A stretch of 64,000 bases of DNA from Bacteroidota bacterium (lineage in GTDB: Bacteria > Bacteroidota > Bacteroidia > B-17B0 > Aurantibacillaceae). A program made the translations under genes and the position numbers. Position 1 is the first letter of the stretch; each line of letters starts with the position of its first letter. Below, piece after piece: positions 48,051 to 55,992 of the stretch. The notes beneath the pieces are model-generated. The model was not told the DNA's origin, made no database searches, and saw only the letters and a list, made by a program, of their open reading frames with translations. The stretch covers positions 124,001 to 188,000 of the forward strand of contig JADJDM010000002.1 in the NCBI GenBank assembly GCA_016702705.1, given 5' to 3'.

Positions 48051-48452
48051 ATGGAACATTATTTTGTAGACACAGATATAATTATTGATTTTTTAGGACA
48101 GAGAAAACCATTTTCGAATAATGCAGCTAATTTGTTTTTAAAAGCACAAAACAAGGAAATTAAACTCTACACTTCTTCTAATTCGATTACGACTGCCTAT
48201 TATATTTTGTGTAAATCCTTACAAGAAAAGGAAGTAAGGGGTATTATCCCTGTTTTGCTTAAGTATTTACAAGTCGTTCCCGTCACCGAGAAAAATATAA
48301 TTGACGCTGCACAATCTCAGATAAAGGACTTTGAAGATGCTGTGCAGCATAGTTGTGCTTTAAATGAATCAAAAATTTCATGCATTATAACTCGTAATTT
48401 AAAAGATTACGCAAAGAGTAAGATCGCAGTTAGAAGCTCGGTAGAGTTCTAA
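48051..48452 (+). CDS. PIN-domain (VapC-like) toxin
   Basis: The 133-residue protein begins MEHYFVDTDIIIDFLGQRKP, where Asp7 and Asp9 start the PIN acidic cluster. It continues with ITTAYYILCKSLQEKEVRG and later QSQIKDFEDAVQHSCALNES, the FEDAVQ segment carrying further acidic residues. The terminal part has CIITRNLKDYAKS. VapC toxins are Mg-dependent RNases acting on tRNA or rRNA. It is paired with the RHH antitoxin upstream. The family's length matches. Confidence 0.85.
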   Translation: MEHYFVDTDIIIDFLGQRKPFSNNAANLFLKAQNKEIKLYTSSNSITTAYYILCKSLQEKEVRGIIPVLLKYLQVVPVTEKNIIDAAQSQIKDFEDAVQHSCALNESKISCIITRNLKDYAKSKIAVRSSVEF

Positions 48453-48543
48453 GTGTTTTTGCCTAAGATAAATCTTGAAACAATTAATAATACTTAACAT
48501 CAATTGTAAAAACTTAGTTTTACCTTTACATCAAATTGTTTTC

Positions 48544-49563
48544 ATGCAAAAAAGTACAGCAGCCGAGTTTAAAAAAGCTTTATCAAAAGCAACTAATATT
48601 TCAATTGTAACGCATTGGAGTCCCGATGGAGATGCCATGGGTTCATCATTAGGTTTATATCATTACTTAAAAGCAAAAGGTAAAAACGTGAAGGTGATTG
48701 TGCCTAACGATTATCCTAATTTTTTGTATTGGTTACCTGGCAATGCCTCGGTACTTAATCATCAAAAGAATAGAAAAAAAGTAGATGATTTTGTTATGAA
48801 ATCGGATATCGTTTTTACACTTGATTTTAATTCCTTTAAACGTATAGAAGAGCTGGGCAAGGTGGTTGAAAATTCTCCTGCAATAAAAATTTTGATTGAT
48901 CATCATCAGCAACCTGATGATTATGCAGCATTAAATTTCCATGATGTAAATGCATGCTCAACTTGTGAGTTGGTGTATGAGTTTATAGCATTAATGAAAG
49001 ATACAAAACTAGTAGACAAAAAAATCGCTACTTGTTTGTACACTGGAATACTTACTGATACTGGTAGTTTTCGCTTTCCTGCAACTACTGCTAAAACTCA
49101 TAAAATTGTAGCTGAATTAATTGATAGAGGTGCTGATAATTCGGAAATATACAATGCTATACATGACGATAATACTGTTGGCAGATTAAAATTATTGGGT
49201 TATTGCCTTTCTGAAAAAATGGTGGTAATGGAAGATATTAAAACTGCTTACATTACTTTATCGGAAAAAGAACAGGATGAATTCTTTTACCAAAAAGGCG
49301 ATACAGAAGGCGTTGTAAATTATCCTTTATCAATTAAAGGAATTAAGTTTTCAGCCTTTTTTGCTGAGCGAGATGGTATTATAAAAACATCTTTTAGAAG
49401 CCAAGGGAAATTTGATGTAAATTTATTTGCCCGTAAACACTTTAGCGGTGGTGGACATAAGAATGCAGCAGGTGGAAAATCGGATGAATCGATGGCGAAA
49501 GCAATCGAAAACTTTTTAAAGGTACTACCGTTATATAAAAAGGAACTAAGTAATAATAGTTAA
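48544..49563 (+). CDS. nrnA: DHH-family phosphoesterase (NrnA-type oligoribonuclease/pAp phosphatase)
   Basis: The 339-residue protein starts MQKSTAAEFKKALSKATNIS at 48544; the upstream ATG (48475) lacks sequence resembling the family. The DHH motifs are present: VTHWSPDGDAMGSSLGLYHYL, IVFTLDFNS, ILIDHHQQPDDYA and the DHHA1 end with HFSGGGHKNAAGGK. Such enzymes degrade nanoRNA and pAp to mononucleotides using divalent metal. The FKBP gene begins three bases after the stop, indicating an operon. Confidence 0.9.
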   Translation: MQKSTAAEFKKALSKATNISIVTHWSPDGDAMGSSLGLYHYLKAKGKNVKVIVPNDYPNFLYWLPGNASVLNHQKNRKKVDDFVMKSDIVFTLDFNSFKRIEELGKVVENSPAIKILIDHHQQPDDYAALNFHDVNACSTCELVYEFIALMKDTKLVDKKIATCLYTGILTDTGSFRFPATTAKTHKIVAELIDRGADNSEIYNAIHDDNTVGRLKLLGYCLSEKMVVMEDIKTAYITLSEKEQDEFFYQKGDTEGVVNYPLSIKGIKFSAFFAERDGIIKTSFRSQGKFDVNLFARKHFSGGGHKNAAGGKSDESMAKAIENFLKVLPLYKKELSNNS

Positions 49564-49566
49564 TCA

Positions 49567-50103
49567 ATGAAATCTGTTTTTATATACATATCTCTTGCGT
49601 CAACGCTTTTGTTTTCTTGTGGTCCAAAGGAATCAAAAGAAAATGATCAAAAGTACATTGATGCGAATGAACTAAAAAAGCAATTGGAGGAAGTTCAACA
49701 GCCATCCATAAAAATGGAAAATGATAATATTGATTCATATATAAAACAGCATCAGTTGCAAATGCAAACTACAGGTTCAGGTTTGCGTTATGCTATTGTA
49801 AAAGAAAATGTAAAGGGTAAACAACTTGTAAGCATGGATGAAATAACCGTGAAATATAAAGTGAGTTTACTAGATGGAACACTTTGTTACACGAGCGAAA
49901 AAACTGGCCAAAAAAAAATTAAGATCGACATGGATAATGTTGAATCTGGTTTACACCAAGGATTAAAGTTGATGAAAGTAGGAGAGAAGGCAATTTTTAT
50001 TTTACCCTCACATCTTGCTCATGGTTTAACCGGAGATAACAATTTAATACCACCTAAGGCTTCGGTTTTCTATGAAATTGAAGTAACAGAAAAAAACAAT
50101 TAG
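49567..50103 (+). CDS. FKBP-type peptidyl-prolyl isomerase lipoprotein
   Basis: The 178-residue protein has a signal ending in a lipobox LLFSC (Cys18), then a charged coil and one FKBP domain. Its core has SMDEITVKYKVSLLDGTLCY and VESGLHQGLKLMKVGEKAIFILP. It would accelerate proline isomerisation in the periplasm. It follows nrnA within three bases and ends one base before the convergent lipoprotein gene. Confidence 0.85.
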   Translation: MKSVFIYISLASTLLFSCGPKESKENDQKYIDANELKKQLEEVQQPSIKMENDNIDSYIKQHQLQMQTTGSGLRYAIVKENVKGKQLVSMDEITVKYKVSLLDGTLCYTSEKTGQKKIKIDMDNVESGLHQGLKLMKVGEKAIFILPSHLAHGLTGDNNLIPPKASVFYEIEVTEKNN

Positions 50104-51399
50104 CTACTTATTGTAAATTAAATGAAAGTTTCTAATTGTATCTGAAGAAACGTATTGCTTATCAAAACTTAATGCAAAAGCAGATTTGTTGTACACTACT
50201 AAATTTTTCGCTTGCGCTGCGTAAAGTCTGTTTGATTTTTCAGCGAAAAATAATTTACTAGTATTGGTTCCGCTAAGTAAAGTAATTAAATTAGTGTTTG
50301 AGTAAGTGAACTGTTTTATGTTTCCATCTTCGGTGCAAAACAAAATATTATCAGCATCAACAAATGTTGCAGATGTAATTTTAGAAGTAGATGTATGCGG
50401 TTGATTATAGTTTAAAGTAGTAATATTAAAATTACCAATTAAGGAACTGCCCGAATTATTTGTTGTAATTAAATAAATTTCGTTATCAGAGCGACTTAGC
50501 GCTTGAATACATTCTGCGTTATCAGTAAATACATACTTTACAATTCCGGAAGCAATTTCAAATATTACAGTTTTACGTGTTGTGCTAACTGTATTGTGTT
50601 CTAAGTTTACAACCAAATATTTTCCACATGCAAATACATGTTTAGCATAATAATCTAACTCATTAGATAAATAAGAACGCACAAGAGTTCCTTCATGATT
50701 ATAACTTACAATATTACCTTGGTCTTTAGAGAAAAATACTTTACTGTTGTCAGTGGCGCATTTACTATTGTTAACTCCCAAGCTATTGATAGTCCATAAA
50801 CTTTGGTTAGTGGTGGCATCCACAGTTTTTAGAGCTTGATTTGCTCCCTCTGTATAATAAAGTTGCTGATGGTAATTGGAAATATCAGAATTTAAGTAAG
50901 AACTAGATAAGTTAAATGTAGCCGTGTTTACAAAGTTAGTATCATACTTTTTAATGCTACTCGAAGTGTTGTCGCCTTGAGCTAAATAAAATCCTTTTAA
51001 GTAAGTTGGTGATTCGATGATGTGAATCGGAATTGTTTTAGTTGTAGTGTTTTCGCCATCGCTTAGTAGGAGCTCCAAATTATAATCTCCTGTTTTTATT
51101 CTGTATTCATAAAGAATATAATTTGTTGAGTATGTTCTTGATGCGCCGCTTAAAGCTTGAGTTCCACTAGGCTGAACCGAAATGCCATTTAAATCACGCA
51201 ATGAAATACTAATACTACTTAATTCTACATTGTCGGTAAATTGCGCTTGAATTTTAATTGTATCAAACATATTAAATGTAGTTCCATTTGCCGGACTGTA
51301 CATTGTTAATTGTGGATCTTCAGTGTCTTTTTTTTCCTTTTTACATGAAATAAAAAGAGTAATTGACATCAATAAAAAAAGCCTAACTAGTGTTTTCAT
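50104..51399 (-). CDS. Lipoprotein with Ig-like domain and propeller-like repeats, unrecognised
   Basis: The 431-residue protein has a signal and lipobox (ITLFISCKKE, Cys near 19). An Ig-like or cadherin-like segment (MYSPANGTTFNMFDTIKIQA) is followed by repeated strand patterns that could form a beta propeller (STNYILYEYRIKTGDYNLEL; KVFFSKDQGNIVSYNHEGTL; YDKQYV-like end). I do not recognise a family. It converges tail-to-tail with the FKBP gene with no gap and probably is an outer-membrane surface lipoprotein. Confidence 0.7.
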   Translation of the reverse strand: MKTLVRLFLLMSITLFISCKKEKKDTEDPQLTMYSPANGTTFNMFDTIKIQAQFTDNVELSSISISLRDLNGISVQPSGTQALSGASRTYSTNYILYEYRIKTGDYNLELLLSDGENTTTKTIPIHIIESPTYLKGFYLAQGDNTSSSIKKYDTNFVNTATFNLSSSYLNSDISNYHQQLYYTEGANQALKTVDATTNQSLWTINSLGVNNSKCATDNSKVFFSKDQGNIVSYNHEGTLVRSYLSNELDYYAKHVFACGKYLVVNLEHNTVSTTRKTVIFEIASGIVKYVFTDNAECIQALSRSDNEIYLITTNNSGSSLIGNFNITTLNYNQPHTSTSKITSATFVDADNILFCTEDGNIKQFTYSNTNLITLLSGTNTSKLFFAEKSNRLYAAQAKNLVVYNKSAFALSFDKQYVSSDTIRNFHLIYNK

Positions 51400-51439
51400 A
51401 CAGCTAAGTTAGGCATTATTTTAAGTGAAAGATGTGTTG

Positions 51440-52425
51440 TTAAAATTTATATGATAACCCAACACTAAGTGCTTGTTTAAATTGAATGTCTGGACCAAAA
51501 GTTCCTTTTTTACTTCCAGTGTTTCTTTCTAAATCAATATCATTATCATAAATTAATTGAGTAGAGAAAGTTGCACTAATGTATTTATTTACTTTCATGG
51601 ATGTAAGTGTTGTCCAGTTAACATCAATGTTTTGTGGTCTATCTAAATAATTAGAGAATAATTCTAACATCGTTTGAAAGGTAACATTTTCCATAACAGT
51701 TTGCTTGTACTGGAATTTTAAATAGCCACCGAATTCTTCTCTATGTCTTAGTCCTTCTTTACAACTATGGTTGCTCCTGTTGTAGCATCTTTTGCGTACA
51801 CAGCTTTTTCAACACCAAAAGCACCTAGGTCGGCAAGTTTTTGGTCGCCAACAATTGTAATTCTTCCGGTTACAGGCGCTAGAAAAACAGAAACATTATC
51901 GTTAGGTTTATAATCCAAACCAAGTGCTAGTAAGGCATAACCTGGAGCAAGGAAATTTGATATTTTAACGGAATCATTTGGGTAATTATAACCTTCTGCA
52001 AATTGAGTTCTAAAATCTAAAAGTCCTGAGTAGTATACTTTTCTGAATGCTTTACGTCCGTATTTTGAAGTTAATTGAATGCGGTCATCGTTTTTCCACC
52101 AACTTTTATTGTCGCCTTGTTTTACTACACCGTAAGCTAAATCTAAATTGCTTGACCATGTGTTTTCACCTTTCTTGTATGTTGCAAACATACTAAGTAA
52201 ACCATTTGCAGAGATAGAGCTTTGTCCACCAGCAGCCCAATTGGTCAGGGAAACTTGTTGACCTCCAATTGTAACAACACCACCTTTTTTCCATGGGTTA
52301 ATGCTATCTGCTTTTTCAGCTTTTAATTTATCTGCTTCTTTTTGTAAGTTTTTGGTTGCCTCGTCGGATTGCGCGAAAGAATAAGATACAAATCCGATAA
52401 AACCAATAATTAAGATTTTCTTCAT
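51440..52425 (-). CDS. DUF3078 outer-membrane-type protein, one frameshift
   Basis: A signal peptide (MKKILIIGFIGFVSYSFAQ) starts a protein with the DUF3078 pattern INPWKKGGVVTIGGQQVSLTN and WAAGGQSSISANGLLSMFAT. The frame shifts near 51750, and the second frame reads LRHREEFGGYLKFQYKQTV and continues to FKQALSVGLSYKF at 51440. Total length is about 328 residues. The alternating hydrophobic strands and Phe-terminal suggest a beta-barrel. Function is unknown. Confidence 0.82.
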
Positions 52426-52443
52426 GCTTATTTAATGAAGCGG

Positions 52444-52451
52444 CAAAAATA
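52444..52451 (-). promoter_or_regulatory. TAnnTTTG promoter element for the DUF3078 gene
   Basis: The minus strand reads TATTTTTG, 18 bases upstream of the ATG at 52425. Confidence 0.6.
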
Positions 52452-52505
52452 GGAAAAATATGTGAAATGTGTAACTTACTTGGTTATTCTTAAGCTAACA
52501 AAATG

Positions 52506-53636
52506 TTAACTAGAATAGTCTACAACCACGTTGTAAAGAGTATCTCTTTCAACAGCTGTTTTGCCAACTTGTTGAACAAGCTCAATTAACTGCTGTGTGC
52601 TCAGTTTTGGAGTTTGTTCTTCTGCACCTGCCATTGAGTATATTTTGGTTGTATCATCAATGGTTCCATCAATATCATCAACTCCAAAGTTAAGCGAAAG
52701 TTGTGCAGTGCTTCTCCCAATCATTGCCCAATATGCTTTAATATGGTCGAAATTATCTAAGTAAATACGGCTTATTGCGTAGTTGCGCAAATCTTCTATC
52801 ACACTAACTTCGGGCACATCCGACATTTCATTATTTTTGTTTCTGAACTTTAACGGAATAAAACAATTAAAGCCTTTTGTTTTGTCTTGTAATTGCCTTA
52901 ATCTTTCCATATGGTCAACACGGTGCCAAAACTTTTCAATATGACCGTAAAGCATGGTTGCATTTGAGTGCATTCCCATATTGTGCCATATCTCATGAAT
53001 AGATAACCATTCCTCTGCACTGCATTTTCCGCCGGCAATTTTATCTCTTATTTCTGGATGAAAAATCTCTGCCCCGCCGCCTGGCATGCTATCTAAGCCC
53101 GCCTCTTTCATTTTTTGCATTCCTTCTTCATAAGAAAGTTTTGCTTTTTTAAATATGTAATGATACTCAACGGGTGTTAACGCTTTCACATGTAAATCGG
53201 GGCGATGAGCTTTTATCGTTCTAAATAATTCGGTATAAAATGCAAAATCTTGTTTCGGAATAACACCTCCTGTAATATGAACTTCAGTTACATTTTTATC
53301 ATCGTATTTTTTAATGATGTCCATCATTTGTTCAATACTCATTTCCCAACCTTCTTCTTTGTTTTTTATTAAACGAGAGTAAGCACAAAATGAACAAGTA
53401 TAAACGCAAATATTAGTTGGTTCAACATGGAAATTACGATTAAAAAAAACCTTGTTACCCGATTTTTTTTCTTTTACATATTCAGCTAAAACGCCTAGAT
53501 ATCCAAGCTCTGCATGCTCATATAGATAAATCCCTTCATTCACATCTATGCGTTCTCCTGAAAAAACTTTTGTTGCAATTTTTTTTAGTTCATCGTTAAT
53601 GTTGGATGATAATATGGTTTGAAGTGCTGAATTCAT
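52506..53636 (-). CDS. mqnE: Aminofutalosine synthase (radical SAM)
   Basis: The ATG at 53636 (MNSALQTILSSNINDELKKI) was chosen because the ATG at 53657 lies inside a promoter element. The radical SAM Cys motif CxxxCxxC is at Cys77, 81 and 84 (NICVYTCSFCAYSR). Characteristic segments follow: TEVHITGGVIP, SMPGGGAEIFHPEIRDKI, AISRIYLDNFDHIKAYWAM and LNFGVDDIDGTIDD. The pattern separates MqnE from MqnC. The enzyme builds aminofutalosine from dehydroxychorismate-derived substrate and adenosylmethionine in the futalosine menaquinone pathway, so the organism makes menaquinone by that route. Confidence 0.92.
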   Translation of the reverse strand: MNSALQTILSSNINDELKKIATKVFSGERIDVNEGIYLYEHAELGYLGVLAEYVKEKKSGNKVFFNRNFHVEPTNICVYTCSFCAYSRLIKNKEEGWEMSIEQMMDIIKKYDDKNVTEVHITGGVIPKQDFAFYTELFRTIKAHRPDLHVKALTPVEYHYIFKKAKLSYEEGMQKMKEAGLDSMPGGGAEIFHPEIRDKIAGGKCSAEEWLSIHEIWHNMGMHSNATMLYGHIEKFWHRVDHMERLRQLQDKTKGFNCFIPLKFRNKNNEMSDVPEVSVIEDLRNYAISRIYLDNFDHIKAYWAMIGRSTAQLSLNFGVDDIDGTIDDTTKIYSMAGAEEQTPKLSTQQLIELVQQVGKTAVERDTLYNVVVDYSS

Positions 53637-53654
53637 TGTGTTTAAAAATATGAA

Positions 53655-53662
53655 CAAAAGTA
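53655..53662 (-). promoter_or_regulatory. TAnnTTTG promoter element for mqnE
   Basis: The minus strand reads TACTTTTG, about 18 bases upstream of the ATG at 53636. It overlaps the ATG at 53657 and so excludes that start. Confidence 0.6.
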
Positions 53663-53712
53663 CTACAATCTAACTGAAAAAAAGCGCATAATTTTTGTAC
53701 TTTAGTGAAATA

Positions 53713-54966
53713 ATGATAAAAATTAAACATTTACCTATTCTCTTGTTGATGCTTGTTTGTTTCGTTGGGTCTAATGCACAACAAAACAATTCTGTATTAA
53801 TCGATTCATTACTAAAATCAAATCCAACAGTGTTTAAAAACATTACGGATAATTATAAAAAGTACAAAATTCAAATCATTTATACACGAATAGATAGAGA
53901 CAAACAAAATAAACCTCATTTCACTAATCATTTTTATTATTACGATAGCACCAATTATTTTTATTGTGCTAGCATGGTAAAATTGCCTTGTTCTATTTTG
54001 GCTTTAGAAAAGGTAAATAATTTAAAAAAGTATGGAGTGAGTAAAGAATCCTGCATGCTAACAGATAGCTCAAACTCTTGTCAGCGGAGGTGTTTAGCTG
54101 ATACAAGTTCTGAAACTAAATTACCATCTGTTTCTAATTACATAAAAAAAATGTTGTTGGTTAGCGATAATCATGCATTTGGAAGAATATTCGAGTTTTT
54201 AGGAGTTGATTTTATTCATGGCAGATTATCAGAAGTAGGTTTTCCGAAAATAAGAATTGTACACCGTTTTGATGGCGGCTGCAAAGGTGAAGCAAATGTG
54301 GTAACCAATCCAATTATATTTAAAGATCTAAACCAAAAAATGTTGTATAAACAAGAGCAATTATATGCGAAGAAAAAATATACTTATCCTTATGGAATAG
54401 CTCAAGTTGGAACAGCATATATGGATGCGGCAGGAAAAAAAGTAAATAAACCAAAAGATTTTTCTACATATAACTACATGAGTTTGTATGATGTGCACAA
54501 AGTGCTTCAGCGACTTGTGTTTTATGATAAGTTAAGTGAAAAGGATAAGTATAATATTACAAAAGAGGATCAGCAGTTTTTAATGACTTATTTGAGTTTA
54601 TATCCAAAAGAATCAAGCGTGCCGAAGTATGACTCGAAAAAATTTCATGATTCATATAAAAAGTATTTTGTGTTTGGAGATTCGAAAAAGCCAATTGTTG
54701 ACACGAATATTCGTATTTACAACATTGTTGGCCAATCATACGGTTTTATGGCAGATTGTGCTTATATAGTTGATTTTAAAACAAAATCAGAGTTCATGCT
54801 ATCAGCTGTTATTTATGCAAATGAAAAAGATATAATTAATACAGGTAAGTACGAGTATAACTCAGTTGCGCTGCCATATTTAGCCGAATTAGGGAGAGTG
54901 TTTGTTAAATTTGAGAAGTCAAGAAAGAAAAAAGTACTTCCTAATTTAAGTCAATTGCCCCGTTAA
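53713..54966 (+). CDS. Class A beta-lactamase-like serine hydrolase
   Basis: The ATG at 53713 starts a signal peptide (MIKIKHLPILLLMLVCFVGS). The 417-residue protein has SxxK at Ser87-Lys90 (CASMVKLPC) and the SDN motif at Ser151 (VSDNHAFGR). These match the class A beta-lactamase fold. It lacks a T9SS C-terminus and probably stays in the periplasm. Whether it hydrolyses beta-lactams cannot be told; many family members act on other amides or esters. It is divergent from mqnE with 76 bases between the starts. Confidence 0.8.
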   Translation: MIKIKHLPILLLMLVCFVGSNAQQNNSVLIDSLLKSNPTVFKNITDNYKKYKIQIIYTRIDRDKQNKPHFTNHFYYYDSTNYFYCASMVKLPCSILALEKVNNLKKYGVSKESCMLTDSSNSCQRRCLADTSSETKLPSVSNYIKKMLLVSDNHAFGRIFEFLGVDFIHGRLSEVGFPKIRIVHRFDGGCKGEANVVTNPIIFKDLNQKMLYKQEQLYAKKKYTYPYGIAQVGTAYMDAAGKKVNKPKDFSTYNYMSLYDVHKVLQRLVFYDKLSEKDKYNITKEDQQFLMTYLSLYPKESSVPKYDSKKFHDSYKKYFVFGDSKKPIVDTNIRIYNIVGQSYGFMADCAYIVDFKTKSEFMLSAVIYANEKDIINTGKYEYNSVALPYLAELGRVFVKFEKSRKKKVLPNLSQLPR

Positions 54967-54985
54967 ATTTTTATTTGTAATTTTG
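54955..54985 (+). promoter_or_regulatory. Promoter (TTG-N20-TAATTTTG) for the TPR gene
   Basis: TTG at 54955-54957 and TAATTTTG at 54978-54985 are spaced 20 bases; the ATG at 55006 follows 20 bases later. Confidence 0.8.
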
Positions 54986-55005
54986 AATTGAAAAACTAAA
55001 TCATT

Positions 55006-55866
55006 ATGAAAAAATATTTTACTATCCTTTTATTCGTTTGTTCTGTTCAGCTTTTTTCCCAATCAGCAAAAGATTATTATTTAGCAGGTGCTGATTTATA
55101 CAAAGCAGGTAGTTATTCAGAAGCATTAGATAAATTCAATGCTGCAATTAAGGCTGACCCAAGTAATCCTGATTATTATTTTGATCGAGGACTTAATTAC
55201 TACTCGATGGGTAATTATTTGATGGCAATTAAAGATTATAAGGAATCTATGCGTTTAAAGCCAGGAATGTATGATACACATTATAGTTTAGGCTTGTGCT
55301 ACTATAGTCAAGGGAAGTATGAAGATGCAATTATTGAATTTGATAAGAGTGTAAATTTGAAGGCTGATTACGCTAAATCGTATACTTACAGAGGTGCTTC
55401 AAAGTACTTTTTGGCTAAAGATGATGAGGCAATGACGGATTTAAATTTGGCACTTGCTTTAAACCCAAGTGATGCAAATGCATTTTATTTCAGGGGCTTA
55501 GTTAAATATCAAAAGGTAGATGATGCTGGAGCAATTGAAGATTATAACAAATCAATAAATATTAAACCTATGTATGATGTTTATTACGCAAGAGGTTTAG
55601 CTAAATATGCTGAAAAAGATTATCAAGGAGCACTTACAGACCACTTATTGAGTATTGCTTTGAATGCAAATTACGCCAAGTCACACATGGAAAAAGGCAT
55701 GTGCAATTATATGTTAGCCAAAGATGACGCTGCAATAGCGGATTTTACAAAAGCTATTGAATTAGATGGAGGTTTAGCAAAAGCTTATTATTTTCGCGGC
55801 CAATGTAAGAGCTATAAAGGTGATAAGGCAGGTTCAGAGGTAGATGTAAAAAAGGCTGTGTTTTAA
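55006..55866 (+). CDS. Exported TPR-repeat protein
   Basis: The 286-residue protein starts with a signal peptide (MKKYFTILLFVCSVQLFSQS). Seven or eight TPR-like repeats follow, for example AGSYSEALDKFNAAIKADPS, NYLMAIKDYKESMRLKPGMY, KYEDAIIEFDKSVNLKADYA and DGGLAKAYYFRGQCKSYKGD. It is probably a periplasmic scaffold. It is intact and monocistronic, and its promoter is close to ideal. Confidence 0.88.
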   Translation: MKKYFTILLFVCSVQLFSQSAKDYYLAGADLYKAGSYSEALDKFNAAIKADPSNPDYYFDRGLNYYSMGNYLMAIKDYKESMRLKPGMYDTHYSLGLCYYSQGKYEDAIIEFDKSVNLKADYAKSYTYRGASKYFLAKDDEAMTDLNLALALNPSDANAFYFRGLVKYQKVDDAGAIEDYNKSINIKPMYDVYYARGLAKYAEKDYQGALTDHLLSIALNANYAKSHMEKGMCNYMLAKDDAAIADFTKAIELDGGLAKAYYFRGQCKSYKGDKAGSEVDVKKAVF

Positions 55867-55949
55867 TAATTTCAACGTTAAATAAATCGTTGTGGTAGAT
55901 TTTATTACCAAATAGTTAACAAATGTAACGATTTTTGATAAAGATGATT

Positions 55950-55957
55950 TACTTTTG
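55950..55957 (+). promoter_or_regulatory. TAnnTTTG promoter element for the giant surface gene
   Basis: TACTTTTG lies 35 bases upstream of the ATG at 55993. Confidence 0.6.
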
Positions 55958-55992
55958 TAGTCCGAATTAAAAAAGAGAAATAAATAAAAATC

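Noticed and set aside
53695..53713. Upstream ATG at 53695 for the serine hydrolase
   Set aside because: The ATG at 53713 directly begins the signal peptide, and the 53695 extension adds six atypical residues.
54960..55000. Terminator between the serine hydrolase and TPR genes
   Set aside because: No stable hairpin was found; the region holds a promoter.
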